Positions 55,385 through 63,730 of a DNA stretch of 64,000 nt are shown here, piece by piece (position 1 is the stretch's first letter; the number at the start of each line of letters is the position of its first letter). Source of the DNA: Kribbella italica (GTDB taxonomy: Bacteria; Actinomycetota; Actinomycetes; Propionibacteriales; Kribbellaceae); contig NZ_JACHMY010000001.1 of assembly GCF_014205135.1 (NCBI RefSeq), positions 3,100,001-3,164,000 on the forward strand, given 5' to 3'. Below the pieces are notes generated by a model, which saw only the letters and a list, made by a program, of their open reading frames with translations, had not been told where the DNA came from and searched no databases. The position numbers and the translations under genes were made by a program.

Positions 55385-55407
55385 AAGCCAAGGTCAGGGT
55401 AGGACCT

Positions 55408-56016
55408 CTAGGTCCGCAGGGCGCCGAGCAGGCGGAACAGGGCTGTGGTGACGTCGTCCAGCGCTCCCGGATCGTCGGTCTCGGCGAGCCAGAGCGCGGC
55501 CTCGTTCATCGCGCCGGAGAGCAGCCGGGCGAGCGGCACGACCGGCTGCTGTGCGATGACCCCCGTCTCGACCAGCAACTCGAGCGACTCGACGAGATGA
55601 CTGGCCGACTGCGCGTCGTCGATCGCACGCCACTCCCGCCAGCCGAGCACAGCGGGCCCGTCGATCAACAGGATCCGCCGTACGGCGGGATCGGTCGCCG
55701 CGACGAGGAACGCGCGACAACCCGCCGTCAGCTGATCCCACGGATCGCTCTCGGCATCGGCCGCCGCGGCGACCGTCGTACCGATCTCCTCGTGCACCTG
55801 CTCCACCACCGCCCGGAAGAGGTCGCTCTTACCTCCCTCGAAGTGGTGGTACAGCGCCCCCTTGGTGACGCCGGCCTCGCCGACCAGATCGGCCAGCCCG
55901 ACCCCGGCGTACCCGCGGGCCGCGAACAGCCGTCGGCTCACGTCCAGCAGCACCGACCTGGTGCGTTCCCGTTGCTCTGCTCTGAGTCCCAAGCTCGCCC
56001 ACTCCTCGATTGACAT
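55408..56016 (-). CDS. TetR-family transcriptional regulator
   Basis: 202 aa. Helix-turn-helix [35 protein letters not shown] lies at about 33-65, with a ligand-binding C-terminal domain. The ATG at 56016 opens [19 protein letters not shown], a region whose DNA sequence is repeated in inverted orientation before the divergent glyoxalase gene. An operator-like dyad overlaps this start codon, implying autoregulation. It likely controls the glyoxalase-like gene at 56077. Confidence 0.93.
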   Translation of the reverse strand: MSIEEWASLGLRAEQRERTRSVLLDVSRRLFAARGYAGVGLADLVGEAGVTKGALYHHFEGGKSDLFRAVVEQVHEEIGTTVAAAADAESDPWDQLTAGCRAFLVAATDPAVRRILLIDGPAVLGWREWRAIDDAQSASHLVESLELLVETGVIAQQPVVPLARLLSGAMNEAALWLAETDDPGALDDVTTALFRLLGALRT

Positions 56017-56076
56017 ACCGATGGTACGCCATTTACCGTTTTCACATACCGTCGGTATGTCAATCGAGGAGTGGGC
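55997..56076. repeat. Perfect 25-bp inverted repeat covering both divergent starts (TetR and glyoxalase genes)
   Basis: 55997-56021 and 56052-56076 are exact reverse complements around 30 nt. The left arm includes the TetR start codon and first codons (MSIEEWA), and the right arm includes the same bases before the glyoxalase ATG, including its Shine-Dalgarno GAGGAG. Each arm contains a CATACCG/CGGTATG half site. Confidence 0.92.
56044..56060. promoter_or_regulatory. TetR operator (8-1-8 perfect dyad), with a second imperfect copy at 56013-56029
   Basis: ACATACCGTCGGTATGT is a perfect dyad. The second site, ACATACCGATGGTACGC, matches it at 13 of 17 positions and covers the TetR start codon. 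Binding to both would repress the two divergent genes. Confidence 0.7.
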
Positions 56077-56502
56077 ATGCACCTGTCGAGCTTCTACCCC
56101 GTCATCGCGACCGAGCACCTGCGCGCGTCGCAGGACTTCTACACCCGGCTGTTCGGGTTCGAGACCGTCTTCGAGGCCGACTGGTACGTCAGCCTCAAGC
56201 GCCCCGGCGACCCGACGTACGAACTCGCCCTGCTCGACCCCACCCACCCGACCATCCCCGACGGCTACCGCCGGCCGATCCAGGGCCTACTTCTCAACTT
56301 CGAGGTCGCCGACGTCGACGCCGAGTGGCAGCGCCTGGTCGTCGAACAGGGCCTCGACCCCAAGCTCGCGATCCGCAGCGAGGACTTCGGCCAACGCCAC
56401 TTCATCGTCGCCGACCCCGGCGGCGTCCTGATCGACGTCATCACCGAGATCCCCCCGACCCCGGAGTACGCCCAAGGCTTCACCGAAACCGCCACGCAGT
56501 AA
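56077..56502 (+). CDS. Glyoxalase/bleomycin-resistance/dioxygenase-superfamily (VOC) protein
   Basis: 141 aa, a single VOC module of paired beta-alpha-beta-beta-beta units: [58 protein letters not shown] and [20 protein letters not shown]. The metal-ligand positions of glyoxalase I are only partly kept, so it could bind a toxic compound rather than catalyse. ATG 56077 is chosen with GAGGAG 6 nt upstream. It is divergent from a TetR regulator and under its probable operators. Confidence 0.87.
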   Translation: MHLSSFYPVIATEHLRASQDFYTRLFGFETVFEADWYVSLKRPGDPTYELALLDPTHPTIPDGYRRPIQGLLLNFEVADVDAEWQRLVVEQGLDPKLAIRSEDFGQRHFIVADPGGVLIDVITEIPPTPEYAQGFTETATQ

Positions 56503-56512
56503 CTACTTCACC

Positions 56513-57334
56513 TCATCCCTGCGCCCTCGACAGGACCGTCAGTTCTGCGAGCTCCGCAAGACGATGAGCCCTGGCCGATTCCGCGGGGGTGAACGGCTCG
56601 CCCGGCCGCTCGAAGGCGAACAGGCCGGTCCACGGCGACGGGATCTTCAGGATCGTGCCGCCGCTGGGAAGGCGTTCGCCGAGCGCGACGCGGTCGACCA
56701 CCGGTCGGGCACCGAGGAGCTCGGCGACGGCGTGCGGGAGCTCGGTCGGGTCCGCGACCACGCGCGCGGACAGGCTCAAGGCCTTGGTCTGCCCGTCGAC
56801 CAGCGCCAAGGCCGTCGTCGGCCAGACATGGGCGTCACGACCCCCAGCTGCTTCGACCGCGTCGAGGACGTCACCGGACGCGACCGCCCCGGGTGCCGAC
56901 ACGACCAACTCGTCCCGTACGCCGTCCACGACCGGATGGACATGGAGGCCGAGGATGTTGGCGTCCAGCTCCGCCAGCCGGCCCGTCAGACGTTCCAGCG
57001 CACCGGCGCGGTCGTCGAGGGTGACCCGGATGCGCCACAACGCTTCGAGCCCTGGACCGCCGCGGGGCTTCGGTGCGTGCAGCCAGCTCCGCAGCAGATG
57101 CATCGTGGACGGCTCGATCACCCAGATCACCAAGGCGGTCGTCACGCTCGCCAGCACAGCAACAGACACCAGGTACGGCGGATGAACGGCAAGGACCACC
57201 GCATGAAGGACCAGCTCCACCGGCGCGATCGCGACCAGCTTCGCCAGCGTCAACCGCAACCGCCGGGGCCGCGGCAAACGTCCACACACCTCACAGGCGA
57301 CTCCGCCGGTGAGTGTCGTACGCAACGATTCCAT
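56513..57334 (-). CDS. Two-pass membrane protein with ACT-like domains
   Basis: 273 aa. After a short N-terminus with CEVCGRLPRPRRLR, two membrane helices lie at about 35-55 and 58-80 (VAIAPVELVLHAVVLAV, LVSVAVLASVTTALVIWVI). A cytoplasmic ACT domain follows (about 108-180, WRIRVTLDDRAGALERLTGR, LDANILGLHVHPVVDG), then a second weaker unit to the end. ACT domains usually bind amino acids. A link to transport or sensing is possible, but no partner is evident. The two-cysteine motif near the N-terminus might bind metal. It lies convergent to the glyoxalase gene. Confidence 0.72.
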   Translation of the reverse strand: MESLRTTLTGGVACEVCGRLPRPRRLRLTLAKLVAIAPVELVLHAVVLAVHPPYLVSVAVLASVTTALVIWVIEPSTMHLLRSWLHAPKPRGGPGLEALWRIRVTLDDRAGALERLTGRLAELDANILGLHVHPVVDGVRDELVVSAPGAVASGDVLDAVEAAGGRDAHVWPTTALALVDGQTKALSLSARVVADPTELPHAVAELLGARPVVDRVALGERLPSGGTILKIPSPWTGLFAFERPGEPFTPAESARAHRLAELAELTVLSRAQG

Positions 57335-57429
57335 GCCGCCCAGCGTGCGGCCTGGTCGTTGCCCACCTGTTGCACAGCGATGAAGTTCTCCGGCGGACAG
57401 GCCGGGACCTGACCGCGCGCCGCGGGAGG

Positions 57430-58035
57430 TCAGAGCCAGCCGTTGAGTTCGGCCAGCCGGGCGGCTTCGGCGCGGGTGCGGGCTTGCGTCTTGGCGATCG
57501 CCGACACCAGATGGTTGCGGACCGTTCCGGTCGACAGTCCGACGGTTCGCGCGATGTCCGCGACCGAGCCGCCTTCGGCAGTCGCCCGCAGTACGTCGGC
57601 CTCGCGGTCGGTGAGCGGGTTGACCGCGAGGCCGCGGGCCTGAGCCGCGAGGGCCGGGTCGATGAAGCGCAGCCCGCTGTGCACGCGCCGGATCGCGTCG
57701 ACGAGCTGTTCGGGCGGCGAGTCCTTCACGACGAAGCCGGCGGCGCCCGCGTCCAGCGCGCGAGTCAGGTAACCGGGGCGGCTGAACGTCGTACAGATGA
57801 TCACGCGGCATCCCGGTACGGCGTGCCGAAGCTCCGCCGCGACCGACAGGCCGTCCCGGCCGGGCATCTGGACGTCGAGCAGAGCGATGTCGGGACTCGT
57901 ACGGCGAACGGCCTCGACGATCTCAGTGCCGTCGCCGAGTTCGGCGACCACGTCGAGATCGGACTCGAGCCGCAACATCGAGGCCAGCGCACCCCGCACC
58001 AGCGCCTGGTCGTCCGCCACCAGCACACGGATCAC
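57430..58035 (-). CDS. NarL/LuxR-family response regulator
   Basis: 201 aa, GTG start at 58035. The receiver has VLVADDQALVRGALASML, phospho-acceptor IALLDVQMPGRDG (about 54), IICTTFSRPGYL and FVVKDSPPEQLV. LuxR-type helix-turn-helix PLTDREADVLRATAEGGSVA and GLSTGTVRNHLVSAIAKTQA at about 140-190. The GTG overlaps the kinase stop (GTGA, 58032-58035). The arrangement resembles DesK/DesR-like systems, but no desaturase or ABC exporter is adjacent, so the target is unknown. Confidence 0.94.
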   Translation of the reverse strand: MIRVLVADDQALVRGALASMLRLESDLDVVAELGDGTEIVEAVRRTSPDIALLDVQMPGRDGLSVAAELRHAVPGCRVIICTTFSRPGYLTRALDAGAAGFVVKDSPPEQLVDAIRRVHSGLRFIDPALAAQARGLAVNPLTDREADVLRATAEGGSVADIARTVGLSTGTVRNHLVSAIAKTQARTRAEAARLAELNGWL

Positions 58036-59192
58036 GAGCTGCTCGGGGCTTCGGCGCGAAGGCGGAACCCGCCGTCGGCGGTCGGACCGTGTTCGAGGGT
58101 GCCGGAGACGGCGGCCAGCCGTCCGGCCAGGCCGGTCAGGCCGTTGCCGGGCTTCGGGTCGGCGGCGGCGGTCCCGTCGTTGATCAGTTCGAGGTGGTGC
58201 GGGCCGAGCCGGAGCGTGCAGCGGGTGGCGTTGGAGTGCCGAAGGATGTTGGTCGCCCCCTCGCGCAGGACGTAGGCGAAGACGGCCTGCAGGTCGGGAC
58301 GGACGTTGTCGGCCGCGGTGGGGAGGTCGGCGCGGACTCCGGCGGCGCGAAGGGCCAGCCGGGCGCCGGCCAGCTCGGCGGTCAGCGAGACGTCGCGATA
58401 GCCGGAGACGGTCGCCCGGACGTCGGACAGGGCCTGCCGCGACAGCGACTCGAGCTCACGGAGCTCGTTCAGCGCGGAGTCGAGGTCGGCGGCCACCTCG
58501 AGCTGCCGCCGGGCGAGGCCGAGCTTGACGGTGATGGTCGAGAGGCTGTGTCCGAGGATGTCGTGCAGGTCGCGCGCCAGACGCTCCCGTTCGGCGTCGA
58601 CCGCCAGCTGCCGGACCTGGGCCCGGGCCGCGCGGAGCTGCCCGATCGTGAACGACAGTGCGAGCACGAAGCCCAGCGCGACGGTCACCGCGACGAGCAT
58701 GACCACGGCCCGCCAGTCGACCGGGCCCGGGCCGGCCCACATCCAGCAGACCTGTCCTGCGGCGGTCGCGAGTCCGAGCGGCAGCGATCCGCGCAGCGGC
58801 AGCAACATCAGCGCGAGGGCGATCGCGAACGTCAGATCCGTCAGCAGCACCGGCGCGTTCAGCAGCGCCGCCGGGGCCGCGCCGAATCCGAACATCGTCG
58901 CGACCAGGCCCACCCGCACCCGGCGCGGCGCCAAGGGCCCGAACCAGAGCGCCGACAGACAGGCAACGACGTAGCAGCCGATCAGAGCGGCAGCGAGAAC
59001 GACGTGCGGACCGTCGTACCGGTCGGCGACGAGATCCGCGGTGCGCAGGCTGACGAGGACGAGTGGAACACCGAGGGACAGCGAGGCGGCCACGCGGGTC
59101 CGCTGAATCGATCCGCGTTCGCCGAGGAAGGTCCAGTCCGGCCAGCGCCGGACGGAGAACTCGTCAGTGGCGCGGTGGGTCACGTTCGTCAT
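58032..59192 (-). CDS. DesK-like sensor histidine kinase (HisKA_3)
   Basis: 386 aa. Five or six membrane helices occupy about 35-190 with short loops. The dimerisation box AERERLARDLHDILGHSLST carries the histidine near residue 209. The ATPase domain has REGATNILRHSNATRCTL and GNGLTGLAGRLAAVSG and lacks an obvious extra sensor. ATG 59192 is used, but a TACGAT lies exactly 7 nt upstream of an in-frame GTG at 59183, so a leaderless start there is possible. Coupled to the LuxR-type regulator gene. Confidence 0.9.
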   Translation of the reverse strand: MTNVTHRATDEFSVRRWPDWTFLGERGSIQRTRVAASLSLGVPLVLVSLRTADLVADRYDGPHVVLAAALIGCYVVACLSALWFGPLAPRRVRVGLVATMFGFGAAPAALLNAPVLLTDLTFAIALALMLLPLRGSLPLGLATAAGQVCWMWAGPGPVDWRAVVMLVAVTVALGFVLALSFTIGQLRAARAQVRQLAVDAERERLARDLHDILGHSLSTITVKLGLARRQLEVAADLDSALNELRELESLSRQALSDVRATVSGYRDVSLTAELAGARLALRAAGVRADLPTAADNVRPDLQAVFAYVLREGATNILRHSNATRCTLRLGPHHLELINDGTAAADPKPGNGLTGLAGRLAAVSGTLEHGPTADGGFRLRAEAPSSS

Positions 59193-59296
59193 CGTACGTC
59201 GGCCGGCCCTGCGTAGACCCGTACCAAATGGCATGGGTCACCGCGATCGGGCGGTGGTTGCGTGGAGCCCGTTGTCAACCGACGAAAGGACGTACC

Positions 59297-60733
59297 GTGC
59301 GCAGGATGTTGCCAGCAGCAATCATGGTGGCGGCGATGACCGCGGTGACCGCCGGCGCCGCGGTGGCCGGCATGCCGAGGTCCGCACCACAGGTCATCGC
59401 CGGACCGCAGTGGAGCAGGTGTGTCGGCAAGGACCTGGAAGGGCTGGAGTGCTCCACCTTGCGGGTGCCGCTCGACTACCGGCACCCTGGCGGCGGCACC
59501 ATCGAGGTCGCGATCTCACGCAAGGCCAGTCGGCACCCGGAGAAGCGGCGCGGCATCCTGCTGGTCAACCCCGGTGGTCCGGGTCTGGCCGGCCTGACCG
59601 CTCCGAACCTGATCAAGCTCTCCCAGCAGATCCAGGACTCCTACGACGTGATCGGGTTCGATCCGCGCGGCGTCGGCCGCAGTACGCCGCTGACCTGCGA
59701 CCTGAACCCGCAGCAGCAGGCCGACACCTCCAACCCGCCGTTCCCGCACAACGCGCGGGACGTGACGGCCGCGGCGGCGTTCGCCAAGGTGGTCGCCCGC
59801 CAATGTGCAACCTCGAAGACCGCCGGCCTGCTGCCGTCCATCACCACGGCGAACACCGCCCGCGACATGGACCGCATCCGCGAAGCGGTCGGCGCGCCGA
59901 AGCTCTCGTACTACGGCGCCTCCTACGGCACCTACCTCGGCGCCGTCTACACCACCCTGTTCCCGGGCCGGAGCGACCGCATCGTTCTCGACAGCAGCCT
60001 GCCTCCGGAGGGATACACCGTCGGCGCACTGCGCGCACAGGGCTCTGGCTTCGAGACCCGTTTCCCGGATTTCGCCCGCTGGGTCACCGTGAACGCAAAG
60101 TCGCTCGGTACGACGCCGGCCGCCGTCCGGGCGAAGTACTTCGAGCTCGCCGAGCGCCTGGACAAGAGGGCCGAGAGCGGCGTCGACGGCACGGCGTTCC
60201 GCGCCACCACCAGCGGCCTGATCCGCGACGACAGCGTCTTCCCGTACCTCGCGGACATCTGGCAGAAGCTCGACACGAACACCCTGCCCGAGGACCCCGT
60301 CGTCGACCACGGCGACAACCTCCAGGCCTCCTACCTCGGCGTGATCTGCGGCGACTCCCGCTGGCCGCGCTCCGTCGCGACCTACCAGGCCAACGTCGCG
60401 ATCGACCGCGTCCGGTCCCCGATGTACGGCCCGCTCGCCGCGAACATCCGCGCCTGCGCCTACTGGCCGTCCCCCAGCACCCCAAAGGTGCGGATCACCG
60501 GCGCCGGCCCCTCGAACGTCCTGATCATGCAGAATCTCCGCGACCCTGCCACCCCACTGGCCGGCGCCCGCCGTATGCGCGCCGCCCTCGGCCATCGCGC
60601 GCGCATGGTCACCGTCGATCAAGGCGGCCACGGCGTCTACACCGCCGCGAACCGGTGCGGAAAGGCAGCCGTCGACACCTTCCTCACCACAGGCCAACGC
60701 CCGCCGCACGACACCTTCTGCCCTGCTCAGTAG
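59297..60733 (+). CDS. Secreted alpha/beta hydrolase, tripeptidyl-aminopeptidase (SlpD/TAP) type
   Basis: 478 aa. Signal peptide 1-28 (MLPAAIMVAAMTAVTAGAAV). Family landmarks are CSTLRVPLDYRHP, LLVNPGGPGLAGL, FDPRGVGRSTPL, the nucleophile elbow YYGASYGTYLG (serine near 207), and the TAP-like C-terminus with MQNLRDPATPLAGARRM (aspartate) and DQGGHGVYT (histidine). Streptomyces relatives trim N-terminal tripeptides from secreted proteins. The start GTG 59297 has GAAAGG upstream, and ATG 59306 is possible. Divergent from the DesK-like kinase gene. Confidence 0.9.
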   Translation: MRRMLPAAIMVAAMTAVTAGAAVAGMPRSAPQVIAGPQWSRCVGKDLEGLECSTLRVPLDYRHPGGGTIEVAISRKASRHPEKRRGILLVNPGGPGLAGLTAPNLIKLSQQIQDSYDVIGFDPRGVGRSTPLTCDLNPQQQADTSNPPFPHNARDVTAAAAFAKVVARQCATSKTAGLLPSITTANTARDMDRIREAVGAPKLSYYGASYGTYLGAVYTTLFPGRSDRIVLDSSLPPEGYTVGALRAQGSGFETRFPDFARWVTVNAKSLGTTPAAVRAKYFELAERLDKRAESGVDGTAFRATTSGLIRDDSVFPYLADIWQKLDTNTLPEDPVVDHGDNLQASYLGVICGDSRWPRSVATYQANVAIDRVRSPMYGPLAANIRACAYWPSPSTPKVRITGAGPSNVLIMQNLRDPATPLAGARRMRAALGHRARMVTVDQGGHGVYTAANRCGKAAVDTFLTTGQRPPHDTFCPAQ

Positions 60734-60768
60734 GTGATCAGCTGCCCTGCACGAGTTGACACCACGTT

Positions 60769-60788
60769 GGTAGTGAGTGTTCACTATC
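60769..60788. promoter_or_regulatory. TetR operator in front of the TetR gene at 60792
   Basis: TAGTGA-GTGT-TCACTA is a perfect 6-4-6 dyad (60771-60786), and extended to 8-4-8 it matches the operator at 61372 with one mismatch. A TTGACA (60756-60761) lies just upstream as a -35. Confidence 0.75.
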
Positions 60789-60791
60789 AAC

Positions 60792-61340
60792 ATGACCACC
60801 GCGCGCAGACCTCGGGTCGCACTCGAGCAGCGGCGCGAGCAGATTCTTGCCGCGGCGCTGCGGGAGTTCAGCCACAAGGGGCTGCACGGTGGTTCGACGG
60901 TGACCATCGCCAAGGACGTGGAGATCTCCCACCCGAACCTCTTCCGGGTGTTCTCGACCAAGCAGCAGTTGTTCAGGGCCGTGCTGGAGCAGGCTTTCGA
61001 TCAGATCGTGCAGCGGATGGTCGTCGCCGGTGAGGCTGCCGGCGACGAGGCGCTCCAGGTGATGACGGATGCCTGGGGCGTTCTGATGGAGGACCGCGAC
61101 CTGATGCTGATCCTGTTGCAGGGCTACGCGGCCTGCGACGATCCCGAGATTCGCGAGCTGATGCACGAGCGCACGCAGGAGGTGTTCGAGCGGACGGAGG
61201 TCCTGCCGGCGATCGGCACCGACCTGGCCCACGACTTTCTCGCGGCCGGCATGTTCTACATGGTGGCCGCAGCCATGGACCTGCCTGCTCGCGCCGAGAA
61301 GGACGAGTGGGCCGGTCGCTTTCTGGATTCGGGGCGCTGA
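60792..61340 (+). CDS. TetR-family regulator of the MFS efflux unit
   Basis: 182 aa. The helix-turn-helix is REFSHKGLHGGSTVTIAKDVEISHPNLFRVF at about 27-57, with a helical ligand domain after it (VMTDAWGVLMEDRDLMLILLQ). ATG 60792 follows the operator dyad, and the GTG at 60777 lies inside the operator and is rejected. The same dyad occurs before the exporter gene at 61420, so the protein should repress both itself and the MFS-SDR-Dabb genes until an inducer binds. Very AT-rich DNA (a run of seven T) follows the stop. Confidence 0.93.
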   Translation: MTTARRPRVALEQRREQILAAALREFSHKGLHGGSTVTIAKDVEISHPNLFRVFSTKQQLFRAVLEQAFDQIVQRMVVAGEAAGDEALQVMTDAWGVLMEDRDLMLILLQGYAACDDPEIRELMHERTQEVFERTEVLPAIGTDLAHDFLAAGMFYMVAAAMDLPARAEKDEWAGRFLDSGR

Positions 61341-61371
61341 CCGACCGAGACCGTTATTTTTTTGACCTGGT

Positions 61372-61391
61372 GATAGTGACCACTCACTATC
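61372..61391. promoter_or_regulatory. TetR operator in front of the MFS exporter gene
   Basis: GATAGTGA-CCAC-TCACTATC is a perfect 8-4-8 dyad. It fills the spacer and -10 of a candidate promoter with -35 TTGACC (61362-61367) and -10 CACTAT (61385-61390, 17-bp spacer), an ideal repressor position. Confidence 0.8.
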
Positions 61392-61419
61392 CAAAATCGA
61401 CAACCTGGGGTGAGGACCG

Positions 61420-62820
61420 ATGACGAGTAGTAGTGCAGCTTCTCTGACACCGATGCAGGCCGGTTTGAGGATTCCGCGCGGCGTGGCCATGCTGGCGCTG
61501 GCCGGGTCGATGTGCGTCGTGCTGCTGGACAGCTCGATGGTGAACCTGGCCGGGCGGTCGATCCGCGATGGCCTCGGGCTCTCGGCCGGCGAGTTGACCG
61601 GTGTGGTGAACGCCTATCTGGTGGCGTTCGCCGGGTTGTTGCTCCTGGGTGGCCGGTTGGCCGACGTACTGGGCGGCCGGAAGGTGTTCCTGACCGGCAT
61701 GGCCCTCTACGTGGCCGCGTCCGTCGTCTGCGCGCTCGCGGTCAACGCGCCGATGCTGATCGCGGGCCGGATCGGGCAGGGGGCCGGTGCGGCGATCGTG
61801 ATTCCGTCGGCCTTGGCGATCGTCCTGGCGCTCTACACGACGGCGGCCGAACGTACTCGGGCGCTGGGAACCTGGGGTGCCGTGGCCGGTCTGGGGAGCC
61901 TGCTCGGGGTCTCGGTGGGTGGTCTGCTAACCGACGCGGTCGGCTGGCAGTCGGTGTTCTGGACTCCGGTGCCGCTGGGGGTGATCACCGGGATCGTCGT
62001 GTGGCGTTCCGTGCCGTCGATCGGGGGCCGTCCGGGCCGGTTCGACGCGCTCGGCGCGATCACGATCACCGTCGCGATCTCGGCGCTGGCGCTCGGCATG
62101 ATCGCGGCGTCCGAGGTCGGCTGGGACTCCCCCGTCGCCGTCATCGGCATCGTCGCCGGACTCGCCTTCCTCGCCGCGTTCGTGGTCGTCGAGCACCGTT
62201 CGGCCCACCCGCTGGTCCCCCTCGGGGTGTTCCGCCGCAAGCCGGTCGCGACGGCCGGCACGGTGACGCTGCTCTTGGGTGCCACTCTGTCGAGCCTGTT
62301 CTTCTTCCTGCCCCTGTACCAGCAGGACGAACTCGGGATGAGCGCCCTCGCGGCCGGGATGGCGCAGATCCCGATCGCGGTGTCGATCATCATCGCCAGC
62401 GGCCTGGCCCCACTGCTCGCCCAGCGCGTCGGTGTTCCGAACGCCCTGCGCATCGCCCTGATCGTCGAGCTGGCCGGCATCTTGTGGCTGACGGCGAATC
62501 CGGCGACCGGGTTGTCGGTGCACCTGGTCGGCTCGTTCCTGCTGATCGGCACCGGGCTGGGCCTGGGCCTGGTCAATGCCACCGCGATGGCGGTCCGGGA
62601 CAGCGCCGATGGGGAGGCCGGCCTGCTCAGCGGACTGGTGAACGCAACCCAGCAGCTCGGTGGAGCGATCGGGCTGGCCGCGTTGGCCGGGATCGCGATC
62701 GGTGCCGGCGGCGAACACGGCGATGTCGCCTTCACGACGGCCTTCCTGGGTGCCTCGGCCCTGCTCGTCATCGCCTTCGCGACGACGCTGCTCACCAAGC
62801 CCGACCGCGCCACCGCCTGA
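61420..62820 (+). CDS. MFS drug/proton antiporter, DHA2 (EmrB/QacA) family, 14 helices
   Basis: 466 aa with about 14 membrane helices. Motif C-like and motif A elements are visible: VLLDSSMVNLAGRSIRDGLG, GGRLADVLGGRKVFLTGMAL and GRIGQGAGAAIVIPSALAI with RTRALGTWGAVAGLGSLLGV. It should export toxic or antibiotic compounds using the proton gradient. The ATG has GGGGTGAGG upstream. It heads a probable operon with an NmrA-like reductase and a Dabb protein, under a TetR operator. Confidence 0.92.
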   Translation: MTSSSAASLTPMQAGLRIPRGVAMLALAGSMCVVLLDSSMVNLAGRSIRDGLGLSAGELTGVVNAYLVAFAGLLLLGGRLADVLGGRKVFLTGMALYVAASVVCALAVNAPMLIAGRIGQGAGAAIVIPSALAIVLALYTTAAERTRALGTWGAVAGLGSLLGVSVGGLLTDAVGWQSVFWTPVPLGVITGIVVWRSVPSIGGRPGRFDALGAITITVAISALALGMIAASEVGWDSPVAVIGIVAGLAFLAAFVVVEHRSAHPLVPLGVFRRKPVATAGTVTLLLGATLSSLFFFLPLYQQDELGMSALAAGMAQIPIAVSIIIASGLAPLLAQRVGVPNALRIALIVELAGILWLTANPATGLSVHLVGSFLLIGTGLGLGLVNATAMAVRDSADGEAGLLSGLVNATQQLGGAIGLAALAGIAIGAGGEHGDVAFTTAFLGASALLVIAFATTLLTKPDRATA

Positions 62821-62850
62821 AACCTCTACTCAACCAAAGGAAACCTGACC

Positions 62851-63705
62851 ATGAACCGATCCACCGTCCTCGTCACCGGCGCAACAGGAACCGTGGGGTC
62901 CTCGCTGGTTCCCGCCCTGCAGGCCCGCGGCGTCACCGTCCGCGCCATGACCCGCAGCCCCGAACGCTTCGTCGCCGGAGCCGAGAACGTCGTGGCCGAC
63001 CTCCAGGACCCGCAGTCGGTCGCCGCGGCTTTGAAAGGCGTCGACGCGGCCTTCCTGAACACCCCGTCCTCCGAAGATGCCGCCGCGCTGCAGATCCAGT
63101 TCGCCGACCTCGCCCGCGACAACGGCGTACGCCGGCTGGTCGTGCTCTCGCAGTACGGCGCACGCAGCGACTCCCCGGTGCGCTACCTGCGCTGGCACGC
63201 CGAAGTCGAGAAGCACGTCGAACACCTCGGCCTCGACCACACCGTGCTGCGCCCCAACCTGTACTTGCAGGCGCTGCTCGCCTTCGCCGCGACCATCGCC
63301 CAAGGCTGGTTCGCAGCGCCCATCGGCAACGCGGCAGTCAGCGCCATCGACACCAGAGACATCGGCGAAGCCGCCGCAGCCGTACTCACCAGCTCCGGCC
63401 ACACCGCCAAGACCTACACCCTGACCGGGCCTCGCGCCGTAACCCACGAAGAGATCGCCCGGGCCCTGGCCGCGGCCACCGGGCGGCGGATCACCTTCCA
63501 GGACACCCCCGCCGACCACTTCGCCGACGTCCTCACCGGTCTCCTTCCGCAGTGGCAGCTCGAAGGACTGATCGAGGACTACGCGCACTACGCCAGAGGC
63601 GAGGCCGCCGAGGTACACAGCAGCGTCACCGATCTCACCGGCAAGCCCGCGCGCGACCTCACCGACTTCGCCCGCGACCACGCCGCTGCGTTCACCCAGG
63701 CCTGA
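62851..63705 (+). CDS. NmrA-like NAD(P)-binding SDR protein
   Basis: 284 aa. An atypical SDR with the N-terminal nucleotide motif VLVTGATGTVGSSLVPALQA and MTRSPERFVAGAENVVADLQ, then FLNTPSSEDAAALQIQFADL and HTVLRPNLYLQALLAF. It belongs to the NmrA/HSCARG group, in which members act as quinone reductases or redox-sensing regulators. The active-site YxxxK is not clearly kept. It lies 30 bp after the MFS stop with AAAGGA upstream, so it is probably co-transcribed and may modify the compound being exported. Confidence 0.88.
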   Translation: MNRSTVLVTGATGTVGSSLVPALQARGVTVRAMTRSPERFVAGAENVVADLQDPQSVAAALKGVDAAFLNTPSSEDAAALQIQFADLARDNGVRRLVVLSQYGARSDSPVRYLRWHAEVEKHVEHLGLDHTVLRPNLYLQALLAFAATIAQGWFAAPIGNAAVSAIDTRDIGEAAAAVLTSSGHTAKTYTLTGPRAVTHEEIARALAAATGRRITFQDTPADHFADVLTGLLPQWQLEGLIEDYAHYARGEAAEVHSSVTDLTGKPARDLTDFARDHAAAFTQA

Positions 63706-63730
63706 CCGCACCCACCGAAAGGACAGCACG

